Shown: positions 45,644 through 57,457, numbered from the stretch's first letter. The stretch: DNA of 64,000 nucleotides from Aurelia coerulea (GCA_039566865.1 CM076949.1:15600501-15664500), one strand, 5' to 3'. Numbers and translations are program-made. The notes: generated from the letters alone by a model not told the origin.

Positions 45644-47564
45644 GACTGCTGAAACAATTTTGTATCCTTTCTTGAATGGATTGAAATCCCATCGAAACGA
45701 AACATTTAGTATGAGAAACCAGCATCTTTTGACATACTGAACATTCTACGTTTGAAAATTTTTCAATGAAAATGTGTGTTTTTGCAAATATTCAAAGGAC
45801 ATAACAATGAAATATTACGTTTGAGCAACAAGAAACATTTGTAAGGTCAGAAAAAAAAATGATTTATCTGTTCGTATTTATCAAAGCATAAAATAAGGTA
45901 AATTCGAGGCCATGCTGCAAACAAATTTCTATGACAATGATTTTGAACTGAATTCTGAATTAGAAAACCAGCAAGAATTTTATAAATATTAACTATCAAC
46001 GCCACGGACCCTTGTAATCAAAGCTTTTCTCGCAAGTTTAGTTATAAAAAATAGGTGTCTACAAGTGTCTAAAACTGCTTAACTTTCCTATTTGAGTGAG
46101 AGAACCATTTTCTAAACATTTTCGTCTGACACCGGCCACATCTTATCACCATAAAATTCCGAAAGAGAAGAAAAACCGAAAAAATGAATTCATAGCACTT
46201 TTCGAAATGAGCCAAACAGAAAGCCCATTAAAGTCTTTTAATGAAAGACTTTGAAAATATCACGAAAATACTAAAGACAGCTAATCTCTCGTTTCCATTT
46301 TGCATCAAGAAGAGAGCAAATTCAATTATTTATTGCTTTTTTTTAGAGTTAAATACCAGGAGCAGAGAACCATGCAGAGAACGTGTCACTTTTGTCAAAA
46401 AAATCTCATTACAAGTGATCAATTCGGATTTTAGGTTGTGCCTGCCTCAGCTTTAGACATTTCGCAAACCAGAAAAAGGAGCAGCCAGTAAGATTTTGTT
46501 AAAACATTTAAAGCTGCGTAGGGAGCTTTTTTTAAACATCTTTAAATCTTAACACCTAAAGGCGAAGACTGCAAAAGTTTGATTCCCAATTCAATGAAAT
46601 ACCTGCAAATGACAAAAATTACCTCAATACAAAAAGAAGTATAACGATTTCAAGGGAACATGGAATGTCTTCGGAGAAGAAAAAGGTATATAAAACATCC
46701 TAACTAAGGAGACAGCTTGCAGTCCACCCGTCGAATTTGTACCAAATGAGATCAGCTAATGAGAAGAAAAACATGTTTCTAATGATATTTCTCCATAAAA
46801 GGTGGGGAAAATACACGCATCCTCTTTCCACAAGAAACTGCCCTTAAGGAATTCAACTCTCAGATCGCCAGAAAATTAAGATAACTCCAGTACTTAGAAA
46901 AATAAGTTAAGAAACTAGTTTTGATAAAGGAAAACCTTAACATATCTAAAATTTATTTTCACTTGTATCCTGCATCATAATACTCTTATGGTACCAGAGT
47001 AATGCCCACGAAGGCACAGTTAAAGAACATGAAAATTGTTATGGAACCTCTAAGAAACTCGCAAGAAAACTCTGAGTACTCAAAATCCGATAATTTAAAG
47101 AAACCTTCAGCACTAGCCAAATCCTTAGTTTCTTATAAAATAAAACACGTGTAACATATTGAAAATTTTTCCGAAAAGAAAGAATTCCTCGTTCTAAAAA
47201 TAGGGCCTAATTACAATTTTACTACCGGTAAAGCCAATCAAACACTCTAAGGCTGAGCTACAGCATTCATAAACAAATTCGTTCATTTGGACACTATAGC
47301 ACGCATGGTTTTATGAAGGACAACGTAAAACGAAAGTTTGCATGAAGAGGAGCATTAATTCCCAAAATGATATTCCGTAGCCCACGAGAAATAAATAAAA
47401 ATAGTTCGCATGCAGCAATCGTTGTTAGTCAAAACAAATCCAGTCCAACACTTGCAAACAACAGCCAAAATGGAATTCCCGAAGGGCATGGCCGAAGAAA
47501 CGTTTTTAGAAAACTAGGAGAAAAGAAAACTAAGAAAAAACTCCCACATATTTCTTACAGCAAC
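45644..47564. other. Unannotated stretch
   Basis: About 1.9 kb of AT-rich sequence without any reading frame I believe in, terminal repeats or RNA gene. Short lysine/asparagine-rich open stretches are compositional. Confidence 0.35.
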
Positions 47565-47575
47565 ATTCTTTTCAT

Positions 47576-48736
47576 GATACAATGATACATAATCTGATTT
47601 CATGATACAATGATACATAATCTGATGCCTGAATAAAACAGCTGATCCAATCCCTCAACTTCAGCAGTCGCATTACTCTCTTCGCAATCAGAATGTCATT
47701 GGGCGAATAAGGGCAAGGACAGAAAAATTCAAATCTAGCTTTTATCCCAATTGCCTGTCAGAATGGAATGAACTAGATCCGGAGGTTAGACTTGCACCAT
47801 CGGTCGCTATCTTTAAGAGAAAGCTGATTTGAATTATCCGCCCCCCTGCTAAATCTGTCTTTGGGATTCATGATCCAATAGGATTATCCTATCTGACTCA
47901 ACTTAGAGTGGGTCTTAGTAAGTTATGCTTTCACAAATTCAAGCACAATTTTAGGGATTCCATAAATCCAATGTGTCCTACAAACGATGGTATCGAGACT
48001 ACGGAACACTTTTTGTTGCTCTGCCCCTCCTTTGAGGTTGAACGTCGAAATCTTCTCGCTAGAGTGTTTGATTTGCTGCGACCATTTGGACATATCGATC
48101 TTTCAAATGAGGTTTTGACGCAACTTTTGTTATATGGCGATAAAGACCTTCCAAAGGACCTCAACAAGAAATATACTCGAGTTGACTCTACATTACATCC
48201 ACGCAACTGGTCGCTTCAGTTGAGATCACCGTAAATCTAGTTAAACGTCACTAAACCACTAAGTCCATTTTCGTAAAGTTTCTTGTCGTAGAGTCCTGTC
48301 CATATATTCCTTTGCAAGCCAGTTTCACATTGGATGTTAGGCTTATATTAGAAATCCAGACACGATACCGGTGTCTCGAGCGATGGGGACCTTGGGTGGG
48401 GAGCAGTGACGGGGACAGTTGTTGTCGTTGTTGTTTCCTCGGTCGGCGTTCCGATTGTTCACTATTATATTTTGGCCTGACATCTAATGTGAAACCGGCT
48501 CAAATATTTATTTGTAAAATGTTTTTATAATTAGGATTTCTATCTGTATTAGTTGTAGCGTATGTATAGTAGTTTGTATTAGTTGTATTTTAGTTTATAT
48601 TAATTCCAGGGGGTAGACATGACATTTTGCTCCTCCTGGTCCCCGTCCTTGTAGTGTGGTATAGTAGATTGTAGGTAGTGTTTAGGTAATTTTGTTGTAA
48701 ATTTTATATTGAATATAAAAAAAAAAGAAAAAAAAA
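47576..48736 (+). mobile_element. 5'-truncated LINE with 11-bp TSD
   Basis: ATTCTTTTCAT at 47565-47575 and 48737-48747 is a perfect duplication and the 3' end is A-rich. Coding reads SHYSLRNQNVIGRIRARTEK, WNELDPEVRLAPSVAIFKRK, a stop, then RPPAKSVFGIHDPIGLSYLT and NDGIETTEHFLLLCPSFEVE to a stop at 48232-48234. It is the same family as 38658-40338. A MITE sits in the 3' UTR (48316-48502). The first about 50 bp contain a 28-bp tandem duplication (CATGATACAATGATACATAA). Confidence 0.85.
48316..48502. mobile_element. 187-bp MITE in the LINE 3' UTR
   Basis: AGCCAGTTTCACATTGGATG is mirrored by CATCTAATGTGAAACCGGCT, with an inner TTAGGC/GCCTGA pair. Non-coding. Confidence 0.6.
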
Positions 48737-48747
48737 ATTCTTTTCAT

Positions 48748-49497
48748 ATTCCATGTACACAAAATGAGGACGGCTCCCACAGAAATGTACTCTCTGTCGG
48801 AGAAAATTAGAAAAAACGTTTCTGGACGCTGCTACCATGGCGCGAGTCCCCGGGCCTAGCCTATGAAATAAAGTCGCCTTAGATGAAAATATAATGTAAC
48901 CTTTTATTATAAACGGTAAAGACGTTTTGTTTTTGGTAGCTGCAATTTTTAGGAAAAAACTTCATAGACCCAAACCTGGAAAATGACCATTGCCATTAGC
49001 AACATTGGCAGCAAGTTAGAATAAACACGAGGAAGGGCGAAGCCTCTATAAATTGAGTGAAAATTTTTATTCTTGGTGGAAGAAAAAAGGCCATTAAATT
49101 CTGGGATATCATAACGGAAAAAGAATCGCAGGTACTTTTAGCCCAGGGGGAGTTTAAGGGAAACAGAAAAATGAACCATCGTTCCCTGTCCAAGCAGTGA
49201 TGAGAGAGCCAGCTTCAAAATATAGGACTTGTTGAAACTTTAAAACATGCTTTCATTGAAAAACTATCAAGAAATATCCCCAAGACCATGGGTTAATTCA
49301 GTCCTTAGTATACTTTGACTTCGCGAATACCGACGGAGCAGATATGGCTCCTAAGCCTAGACCCAAAAACTCTTACCACAATATAAATACGTAGCCCAAA
49401 ATATCGATACCTTGATAAAATGACCTCAGAATTTTCTCACCCAATGCGTCAGAAACAGCGCTTTACATCGTGCACAGCTTCGATGATGATGGCCTTG
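48748..49497. other. Nothing recognised
   Basis: No frame, repeat ends or RNA gene visible between the LINE and the direct repeat. Confidence 0.35.
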
Positions 49498-49820
49498 TCA
49501 ACGAAACGGTTGCGTCGTTTTTTCTTGCAGGATACCTGAACGGAGTGCCCATCGAGCTACTGTTTTACTTTTATACGTACATACCCAATTCCCCCAAGTG
49601 AAAAGCTTTTGGCAAGGACATGGGCGAATCTATTGAAAATGAACTCTTATGGGGAAGAAAAACGACGAGAATAGTTTTATTCGCCACGTGTCCTCTAGAA
49701 CCCACAGTTGTTGTTGTTGTCAAGGTGTAAAAAGGGGGAAAAGGGGTGTGCCACACCTAATACCATGAAACATGCCTTCCCTCGTAATTAACTCTAATTA
49801 AATATTCAGTTAATTAGCAT
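49498..49820 (+). repeat. Direct repeat copy 2 (about 320 bp)
   Basis: Same-strand copy of 43292-43613. Its right edge coincides with the right boundary of the 7.27-kb insertion. Confidence 0.75.
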
Positions 49821-51270
49821 TTAATGCATGTTAGGAATTGAGAAAATATTTCAAGCAATCGTGTAGATTTAGGACTTTGTGGCGCGAAGACCTGCTAGCC
49901 CTGCGTCATTATAACTATTCCTGACGCATGCAAGCCTTTCATTCAAGACGCCTAGCAAGTGCAGTTCTTCCGTGAAGCATTTCAAGAACATTTTGCTTTA
50001 TTGATGCATTATTTGCTCTCATTTATACTCGAGTTCACTTTCTGCTTTGATATTCCTGTTGGCCTAAGAGCGGCAAATATCATGTAGGCCAAAACTGGCC
50101 AGTACACTTTTTTTATAAGAAACTGATTTATAAGAAACTAAGTACTTCGATAACTAAATTTTAAGAAACTCTAGTACTACGTTCAAGAACAATTAAGAAA
50201 CTCTAAAATTCTATTTCTAGAATACGAGTCGGTAGATTACGGTTCGCGAATCATTGCGTGTGTAAATATCAAGTTTTGCCTGCAAAAAGTGGCAACTTTT
50301 TGCCTTAACCCTATTCTACATGGGTAAATGAAGCACCACTTTCTCACGGGGGGGGGGCTAAAAAGGCCCCCCCCAGATTTTCTAAGCAACTGTAGTGCCT
50401 ATGGCAACACAACTTGGTAAACATGATTACCAAGCAATTATGATTCTAAAAATAGCTTCATATGCTAATTAGTCACATGATCCGTTGCTAGGCAACGGAA
50501 AAACAATGGAAATTTGCTGATTTTGGCTCTCCTCCTAAAAACGTAATATTTTCCACCAAAAATAGTCAATAAATAACTTTAAAGTTATAAATATGATACA
50601 TATTGATTGTTCTTAATGAAAACTGTCAACAATTCTATTTTTGGAATTCTATTGTTATCACAACTGTCAATCAAAGTCATGGTTGATACCAAAACAAATT
50701 AGTTGATGCCTTATTTGCATTTTAAATACGTTTTTAGTAATAACAACGATATGAAATTGGTCTGGAATTGTTAATTAGTCAATTTTGGTCAAAATACACT
50801 AATTATTTCATATGTTTATTTTAAACATGATGTCATATATAAGTATGACGTCATATATCTTAAATTTTGCTTATGTCAGCAAAATACAAAAATTTGTATA
50901 TCAAATGAAAGTAGACTTCAAGACAGAAAAGTTATGCATGTTTTACTGATTTTCTGAGAGACCTGTTGCCTAATATGGGCATTTCATAGTCACGTGACCA
51001 ATGATATAGCAATGAACTATTGTTAATTTGATGCAATATTAAATTTGATTAAAAGTCACCCAAGTTCCAGTGCTTTATCATGCTTAGTTTAAAGAGTAAT
51101 TACAGGAAGTATGGTTTGGGGGGGCCTTTTTTTGCCCCCCCCCCATGTAGAATAGGGTTAATGTGCATATGGCTTATTAATGGTGACAATATCAATGCAA
51201 AAAGGGACAGCCTTTTATTGAAGGCTCAACTTCGAACCATAGCGCAATTTTAGACCCCAAAAATAAGAAA
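49818..51270. repeat. Left arm of the palindrome (interrupted by MITE C)
   Basis: TTAATGCATG... through ACCCCAAAAATAAGAAA is the reverse complement of the right arm. Key mirrored blocks: CTGCTAGCCCTG/CAGGGCTAGCAG, CTCGAGTATAAATGAGAGCA, GGCCAGTACACTTT, CGAACCATAGCGCAATTTTA. It is interrupted by element C at 50309-51157. Confidence 0.85.
50309..51157. mobile_element. piggyBac-like MITE C (849 bp)
   Basis: TTAA|CCCTATTCTACATGGG at 50305-50324 is mirrored by CCCATGTAGAATAGGG|TTAA at 51142-51161. Poly-G/poly-C next to each end and TGACGTCATAT inside. The palindrome's other arm shows the unoccupied target as a single TTAA (51393-51396), which proves the duplication. Confidence 0.9.
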
Positions 51271-51283
51271 GTTTCTTAATTAG

Positions 51284-52795
51284 TTTCTTATTTTTGGGGT
51301 CTAAAATTGCGTTATGGTTCGAATTTGAGCCTTCTTTTCAATAAAAGGCTGTCCCTTTTTGCATTGATATTGTCACCATTAATATGCACACATTAAGGCA
51401 AAAAGTTGCCAATCTTTGCAATCAAAACTTGATATTTTTACGCACGCAATGCTGCGCGAACCGTAATCTACCGATTCGTATTCTAGAAATAGAATTTTAG
51501 AGTTTCTTAATTGTTCTTGAACGTAGTATTAGAGTTTCTTAAAATTGTAGTCATCGTAGTACTTTGTTTCTTATAAACCAGTTTCGTCTCCCATGTATCT
51601 ATTTGAAGAAATTCCTCCTGAGTGCAATATCTAATACAATCTTAGACATGCACGGGCTTATAATCCAAGCATTCCAAGAACTGTTCGCTTCTCCAATATC
51701 TTCTTTCACAACGTCCTTTATGAATGGAATATGGTCGATAATGAGATAAAAAACGTGGCTTTCCTTTGTGAATTTAAAAGGAAACTGTTGGCAAAAATAA
51801 GACCATCAAGGAATCCGATATTTCATGTCCATGATATTATTGGCATTCAGCGATTGACAAAATTTCGTGTTAAATTCAGTGACTTAAACGAGCATAAATT
51901 CCGGCACAATTTTGACTGTTTAAGCCCTATTTGTGATTGCGGCGAGGCAAAGGAAGATAATGAACATTTTCTCCTGCACTGCCCTATGTATGACACATTC
52001 CGGCAAGGTCTTTTTGGTCACCTCGAAAACATTCCTGATTTAAGCGTCTCGAGCATAGAGCAATTCTTGTGGAAGTTCCGATTTATGCATGAATGCGAAT
52101 AAAATGATTATTGAGGAAACAATTTGCATCGAAAACACGAAACGAATATAGGTTAATAATCAGTTGTTGAAAGGCAGCAGCTTATGTCTTCTGTCCGTTA
52201 TGTCTTGTATTTTGTTTTTCCTTGACCGTTTTCATTTTTGTTTTTTGTTATTGTATTTAATTCTAAGAAATATAGTAAGTACCAGTCATAGTGGAAACTC
52301 GATGACAGTTGCATTGTAGTTGTAGTTTTTTACCTTTTTACCTTTTTAAGATGTGATAGAAAAAAGAAACCAGTTTCTTTTAAAAAGTGTACTGGCCAGT
52401 TATGGCCTACGTGATATTTGCCGCTCTTAGGCCAACAGGAATATCAAAACAGAAAGTGAACTCGAGTATAAATGAGAGCAAATGACGCATCAATAAAGCA
52501 AAATGTTCTTGAAATGCTTCACGGAAGAACTGCACTTGCTAGGCGCCTTGGATGAAAGGGTTGCATGCGTCAGTAATAGTTATACTGACACAGGGCTAGC
52601 AGGTCTTCGCATCACGAAGTCCTAAATCTATACGCTTGTTTGAAATATCGTTTCAATTCCCAAAATGCATTAATTTACATTAGCTGTCAAGTATAATTTC
52701 AAAGAAATGATAAAACAGCTGAGAGTCTTTTTGTTAATAAAAATGACATTAAACTTGCACAATCATTGAACGACCGCTCGTGCGACAGATTGCCC
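51284..52795. repeat. Right arm of the palindrome (interrupted by a LINE)
   Basis: TTTCTTATTTTTGGGGT through GCTCGTGCGACAGATTG. Its two pieces (51284-51585 and 52378-52795, 720 bp) equal the three left pieces (722 bp), with only a 13-bp loop between the arms. Confidence 0.85.
51586..52366 (+). mobile_element. 5'-truncated LINE with 11-bp TSD
   Basis: AAACCAGTTTC at 51575-51585 and 52367-52377. Coding reads EFKRKLLAKIRPSRNPIFHV, then KFRVKFSDLNEHKFRHNFDC and CDCGEAKEDNEHFLLHCPMY, a LINE C-terminal Cys/His module, to a stop at 52100-52102. It is a different but related family to 38658-40338. Confidence 0.85.
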
Positions 52796-53011
52796 CCTCC
52801 CCACCCTCCCCGGTCAGAGCTGCAAATAGGCCGGATTGAATATGGTTAACTACGTGAAAGGTTGCTGGAGCCTCAACAGCAAGAACGATATTTGCAGAAA
52901 AATCTGTGAAGAGATTCTTTTCAAATGTAAAAGCATCAAAACCTTTTCAGATATGTTATAGAAATCATTTTAGGGGATATATTGTTACATACGTTGTTTA
53001 TTTTTCTTCAG

Positions 53012-53117
53012 GCAATTGCAAATTCATCAGCCAGAAAGATTACGCCTTTGGAAATGCAATAAAGATTCTTCACAGCCAATTTCTTAATTCAAGATCAATG
53101 ATCGATGCTACTTTCAG
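53012..53117 (+). CDS. HPS4: HPS4 exon near the C-terminus (106 bp)
   Basis: Acceptor TTTATTTTTCTTCAG, donor TTTCAG|GTATGC. With the G carried over from 35656 it reads GNCKFISQKDYAFGNAIKIL then HSQFLNSRSMIDATF and two bases of the next codon. It aligns with the vertebrate HPS4 helix [20 protein letters not shown] followed by PALYEMTVRN: conserved QD/KD, F..A, HS.F and the following hydrophobic positions. This is the last helix of the C-terminal longin domain. It lies 217 bp after the palindrome. Confidence 0.72.
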
Positions 53118-54491
53118 GTATGCTTATTTCTTTCTAGCTGTTGTTCATTTGTTACATGGTATGGTATTAATGCAGCTACATCAGTTCTTATCTTTATTAG
53201 AGTTAAGATGAGTAAAATTGAATTGTGGAATAAAATGAAGCTATCGTTTGGACGTGAATTTGAGGGTATGTCGTTTTACTCATACCCCTCATTTTCAATT
53301 TTCTCTCAGTTTTGCTTCTTGGGAAAGGAGAAAACAGAGAAGGAATATATTTGAATAAACTAGCATGTACTTACCTTTTTGGGACAAAATGAAAGTATGC
53401 AGAAATGAGAGCTGTCGATACGAGATTAATTATCAAGAATTGCGGAAAGATAGAGCATCATCTCAACAGATGACATGCCGCCCTGTTCATTTCATGCAAA
53501 TTAGCCTCGCGCCATTAGAAGTCACTGGAGACGCTGTGCCTTTAGGATGCACCTCTGTTTGCATCTGGGGTATCATGGGGTACACTGGGCAACAAAAGAG
53601 ACAGTTTAAATCTCTGAAGCGATGGGCAATCTAAAAATTTGCAAAAAAGAGCAAACTGCTTTATGATTTTAAGAGGGGAGATGGGGAGACAGAACACAGA
53701 AGCTACCGGAGGCGTCAACAACAGACCTATCCACTTCTGACAGGCCATACACAAAGCCAACCTTGAAGAGTTTTGATTTAATCCCTTGCCGAAAAGCCAA
53801 ATACTGGGCATCATCCTTTCGATTTTGCTCAACTGTTCGTCTATGCCAATAGGTCAGCGACAATTTTTGTTTAACAGCGTATTGGTTGCTTTCATTTTCA
53901 GCGCTTTATTTTTCATAGGGATAATACCACAGCCGTTTATGGTAAACACACGCACGGACAAGAGTCTTATTATCAACAAAGAGGAACTTACAAGCCTTTA
54001 CAGGAGGCACCTACGCCTTACGACATCTGTTGTGTGATGGATAGAAGAATATACAGAAAGGTAAAGAAAGCAAACATCGAATTGGTTTTATAGCAATTTT
54101 TTATTTCATTTCTTGTGTTAAGGGAATATGTCACGTTGCTTCAGGAGTATGAAGCTGTGCCTCATGTCGTTCATATCTTAGCAAAGAAATTCAGTAATTT
54201 ATTTAAGGACGGTCACTAAATATGATAAAAGCTTCTTTGCCTCTATAGTCTCGTTAATTGCTGCAGCTAGGAATCAATCTTGAAATGGCAATTTTGTATT
54301 GCTTGTAATTCATCACTTAGTTACTTAAATTGTTTACTTTTGCTCTTACTTACCTCCTATTGGCATTTGTTGTACGACATCTGTCCTTAGCTGTAAGGCT
54401 GTTGATGTAGAGTAACTTCAAAAAAGGTTATTGCTTTTTTATTGTATCTGTGATTTTTAAGGCAATTTTTGTCTCTAATTTTGTCATAACA
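53118..54491. other. Probable last intron, part 1
   Basis: Contains a degenerate copy of the 42150-42235 repeat at 53735-53790 (CTGACAGGCCA...TTTTGATTTAATCCCTTGCC). Otherwise nothing recognised. Confidence 0.35.
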
Positions 54492-54648
54492 ATAGACGAT
54501 TGCGCTAAAGATGGTGGCGAGGAATTTTTTACCAAGATGCACTGCGTTCTTTAATCGAATTTCTGTAGAATCGTTAAAGAACCTTTATTAGAACGCAATG
54601 CATCTTGGTAACAAATTGATCGCGGCCATCTTCAACGCAATCGTCTAT
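54492..54648. mobile_element. 157-bp perfect-hairpin MITE
   Basis: ATAGACGATTGCGCTAAAGA / ACCAAGATGCACTGCGTTCT is mirrored by AGAACGCAATGCATCTTGGT / TCTTCAACGCAATCGTCTAT. Likely TA target. Non-coding. Confidence 0.75.
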
Positions 54649-55832
54649 TAATCAGTCATTTTGTACTGTGTCTGATTTTAGTCTTTGAAAACTACATCAG
54701 TTGCACATAATAAAGAACTACAAGGACTCCTAAACCATATAAAAATTTGGGAAGTCGATCATGTACTTACGTGTGGAGGCAGTTGAAGGCTTGGGAAATG
54801 CCCTTAACTTCATGGGGACGTTGGTATTTGCTTTCCCTTAACTTACTTGAGAAGAAGATTTATTTATCACATATTTTAGACAATCTCAAAGCCAGCTAAG
54901 AGAGTGAGGCTGAAAATACTTTGACTTCATTCGGCAAGATGGGGTAATTGGGGTCTTTCTGCTTTTTTCACTACTGAAAAGATTGCAAGTTCAAATTTAG
55001 ATTCATATCTCAGCAGGGGATGACTTTTAAACTTTTAGGAATTGATCAAGTGGTTTAGAAGAATTCGTGGATAATTTTTAGTGCTTCAATTTTCCAAGTT
55101 TCCCTGGCATAAACTGTTATTATGATATGACAGCATACTAAACAGTCGATGCACGCCAGGAAGATTTATTTTGGCAGCAAACCATCATTGAACTCAAGTT
55201 CAGTCATGCCAATTTCGTATAGTGGCAGACATGAATTTTGAAAATGCACGTGTTCTTGGATCTGGCATGCAATGCCATCTCCCATAAAAAAAAGATCTGA
55301 ATCGAGCGATAACCTTATACATTCTGTCGAATTTTCGAATGTGCACAATGTGATTTTGACTGTGATAGAAGCTCTAACGGAAATCAATCAAATCTCGAAT
55401 AAAAATGCATCAAAGATCACTCGACCCAGGGTCTTTTGAATAATAGCTGGAAGGTCCACCGGGTGTCCCAAAATGATGTATTATTATTGTTTGATTGCTT
55501 ACATGTCCATAACCAATGAACTGATTTTCAAAAACTTTGTTTTATTTGATTGCCTAAAGTCTAAATTGCATTTTAAAATGTTGGTTGCGGTTTTACCACG
55601 ACGTTTTCTTATCGAAAAGAAGATCGATAAACCTGCTCAAATTCAAGCCTTAGATGGCATGAGAAAAAAACGGCCTATTTTTCCAGTCAATATTTTAGAT
55701 GTGATACAAAAGACTGAACTCGTATTCGTATTCTCTGAACTCAGTATTAACTGAATTCGTTTCCTCTGAAAGACATATATTCATGCCCGACACACCTAGT
55801 TGCTACCTCTATCTCATTGGCAAAATCGAGTA

Positions 55833-56228
55833 CTCTCAAGTACCGAATAAACGGGGGGGGGGGGTGAGAATAATTGGGGGGGGGGGTTGGAAATGGTTCA
55901 ATATAATAATAATCGGGGGGTTGGAACAATCGGGGGGGGGGTTGGAAAAATTGAGAATAGTCGTTTTTCGTTTTCTTAGTTAAACACGTATCTTTTTTGT
56001 ATTAGTCATGTTACTAATACTTTCTCGCGTGTGGGTCAGACAAACAAAGTAGAATAAGTTAATAAACATAGTAAGTACATTTGCTTAGCAGGAATTATTA
56101 AAAAAGATTATGTTCACTATTATTTCTATTTTTCAAGAATTAATAAAAGGGGGGTTGGAATAAAAGTGGGGAGTTGGAAAATTTTTCAAAATTAATAAGC
56201 GGGGGGACGATTATTCGGTACTTGAGAG
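55833..56228. mobile_element. 396-bp G-rich MITE
   Basis: TA|CTCTCAAGTACCGAATAA is mirrored by TTATTCGGTACTTGAGAG|TA. Contains many (G)8-11 runs with TTGGAA/TTGGAAA between, on one strand only. Confidence 0.8.
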
Positions 56229-56522
56229 TAGAAAGGAACATTTCTTATGAAAAGAAAGCTTAAGAATCCCATTATTCTCAATGGGATGGGGGTACTCTCT
56301 TTAAAACTAATTTTACAATTGTCTTTACAGATCAAATTCAGAATAAGTTTCAGACTGTTTTAGAATAGGCAGCATTAAAATTTCAACTTTGTGATGATTC
56401 AATTGCTATTATCTTACCATCTTCTTATCATCAGAGCAAAATCATCTGAGTATCAATTATTGGATTACTCAAATTTTTTATATTAAAATAGTGTTTTTCA
56501 TTGAATGCTTTGTTTGCTACAG

Positions 56523-56574
56523 TCATGTTCCATCAGTTTTGCATCAGTCTTCAGGCACTGAAAAAGCAAGAATA
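56523..56574 (+). CDS. HPS4: Possible terminal HPS4 exon running into a MITE
   Basis: A CTTTGTTTGCTACAG acceptor ends at 56522. Its first base completes the AG carried over from 53117. The frame reads SHVPSVLHQSSGTEKAR, distantly reminiscent of the vertebrate NASTAVYACCNPIQETYF stretch. The frame then enters the MITE at 56575 and would stop at 56782-56784, giving an element-derived C-terminus. Weak: the true last exon may lie elsewhere. Confidence 0.25.
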
Positions 56575-57457
56575 GACCATTTGCCAATTAAGAAAAAGGG
56601 ATTGGTGCGAGCGCGGCCAATTCCGACAGCCCTAGTAACAGTCGGAAATCCGGGGAGTCCTCTCCTTTACAGTATAAACGGCAAGCCGACCCAGCCCGAT
56701 TTTCTGACCCGAAGCTGCATTTGGAGCCGATGCTTGATGGTTACTCAACCAATTTTAAAACAGAAAAAAATTTACAAGAGATGAGTCGTTTGCGAGTCTT
56801 ACCACGCAATTTGGGGTTCAATATTGTCCCCAGGGGCGGAGCACGGGGGCCGCGGAAATGGGGGAAATTTTTGGCATACGCTAGTTCGGGCCGTAACTCC
56901 GTTTCGCGAGGGGTAAACGGCCTCGGAATGTCAAATCGACGGGAAACCATATTCTTTCTCTAAAACACTGTTAATCTCGAATTTATCTCTAAAATTCGCA
57001 GAATAACGACCCTTTCTTTTTTCCAGGCTGTGGGGAAAATCAAGAAAATTTCTACTTAGGCCCTTTTTTCTCCCAAATGGATCATGCACGTTTTCCTACT
57101 AAATGCATTTGCTAACTCCAAATTAATTATTAAATACCTTAAAAAGGGTTGAAATAAAGTCCTCCAAAAGTTTGTTTTCAGTTTCTCGATTTATCCACTT
57201 CAGAATCAGCCCAAGACGGTCGGCCAGTTTTCGTTGATTTTCAAAATTTTCTCCTAAGTTTTGGACTTACTACATGTGAAGTAAGGGGTCAAAGTCAGCT
57301 GATCGTTTGTTTATGTGCTCTACTCTACAAATTGATTGTGGGAAATACATCGAATAAGATATTCTGGGAGAGGATTCCCCGATTTTCCGACTGTTATTAG
57401 GGCTGTCAGAATTGGCCGTGCGCGCCTCAATCCCGTTTTCCTAATTGGCAAATGGTC
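56575..57457. mobile_element. 883-bp MITE with GACCATTTGCCAATTA ends
   Basis: TA|GACCATTTGCCAATTA at 56573 is mirrored by CTAATTGGCAAATGGTC|TA. The arms are complementary for about 90 bp, including GGCCAATTCCGACAGCCCTA with AGGGCTGTCAGAATTGGCC. A truncated relative is at 3294-3390. Confidence 0.75.

Larger units (their letters stand above)
42547..49817. mobile_element. 7.27-kb composite insertion into the palindrome
   Basis: The uninterrupted right arm (reverse complement AATGTAAATTAATGCATTTT near 52660-52685) shows that this whole stretch is an insertion at TTAA: left ...GTAAATTAA, right TTAATGCATG.... It contains a LINE 3' end, a direct-repeat pair, several MITEs and a LINE with TSD. It is probably the result of several events. 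Confidence 0.65.

Noticed and set aside
47367..47585. 72-codon Asn/Lys-rich frame
   Set aside because: AT-rich chance frame ending at the LINE target site; no support.
53012..53211. Reading through the donor at 53118 as a longer protein
   Set aside because: TTTCAG|GTATGC is a good donor, and the extra residues are hydrophobic, intron-like sequence.
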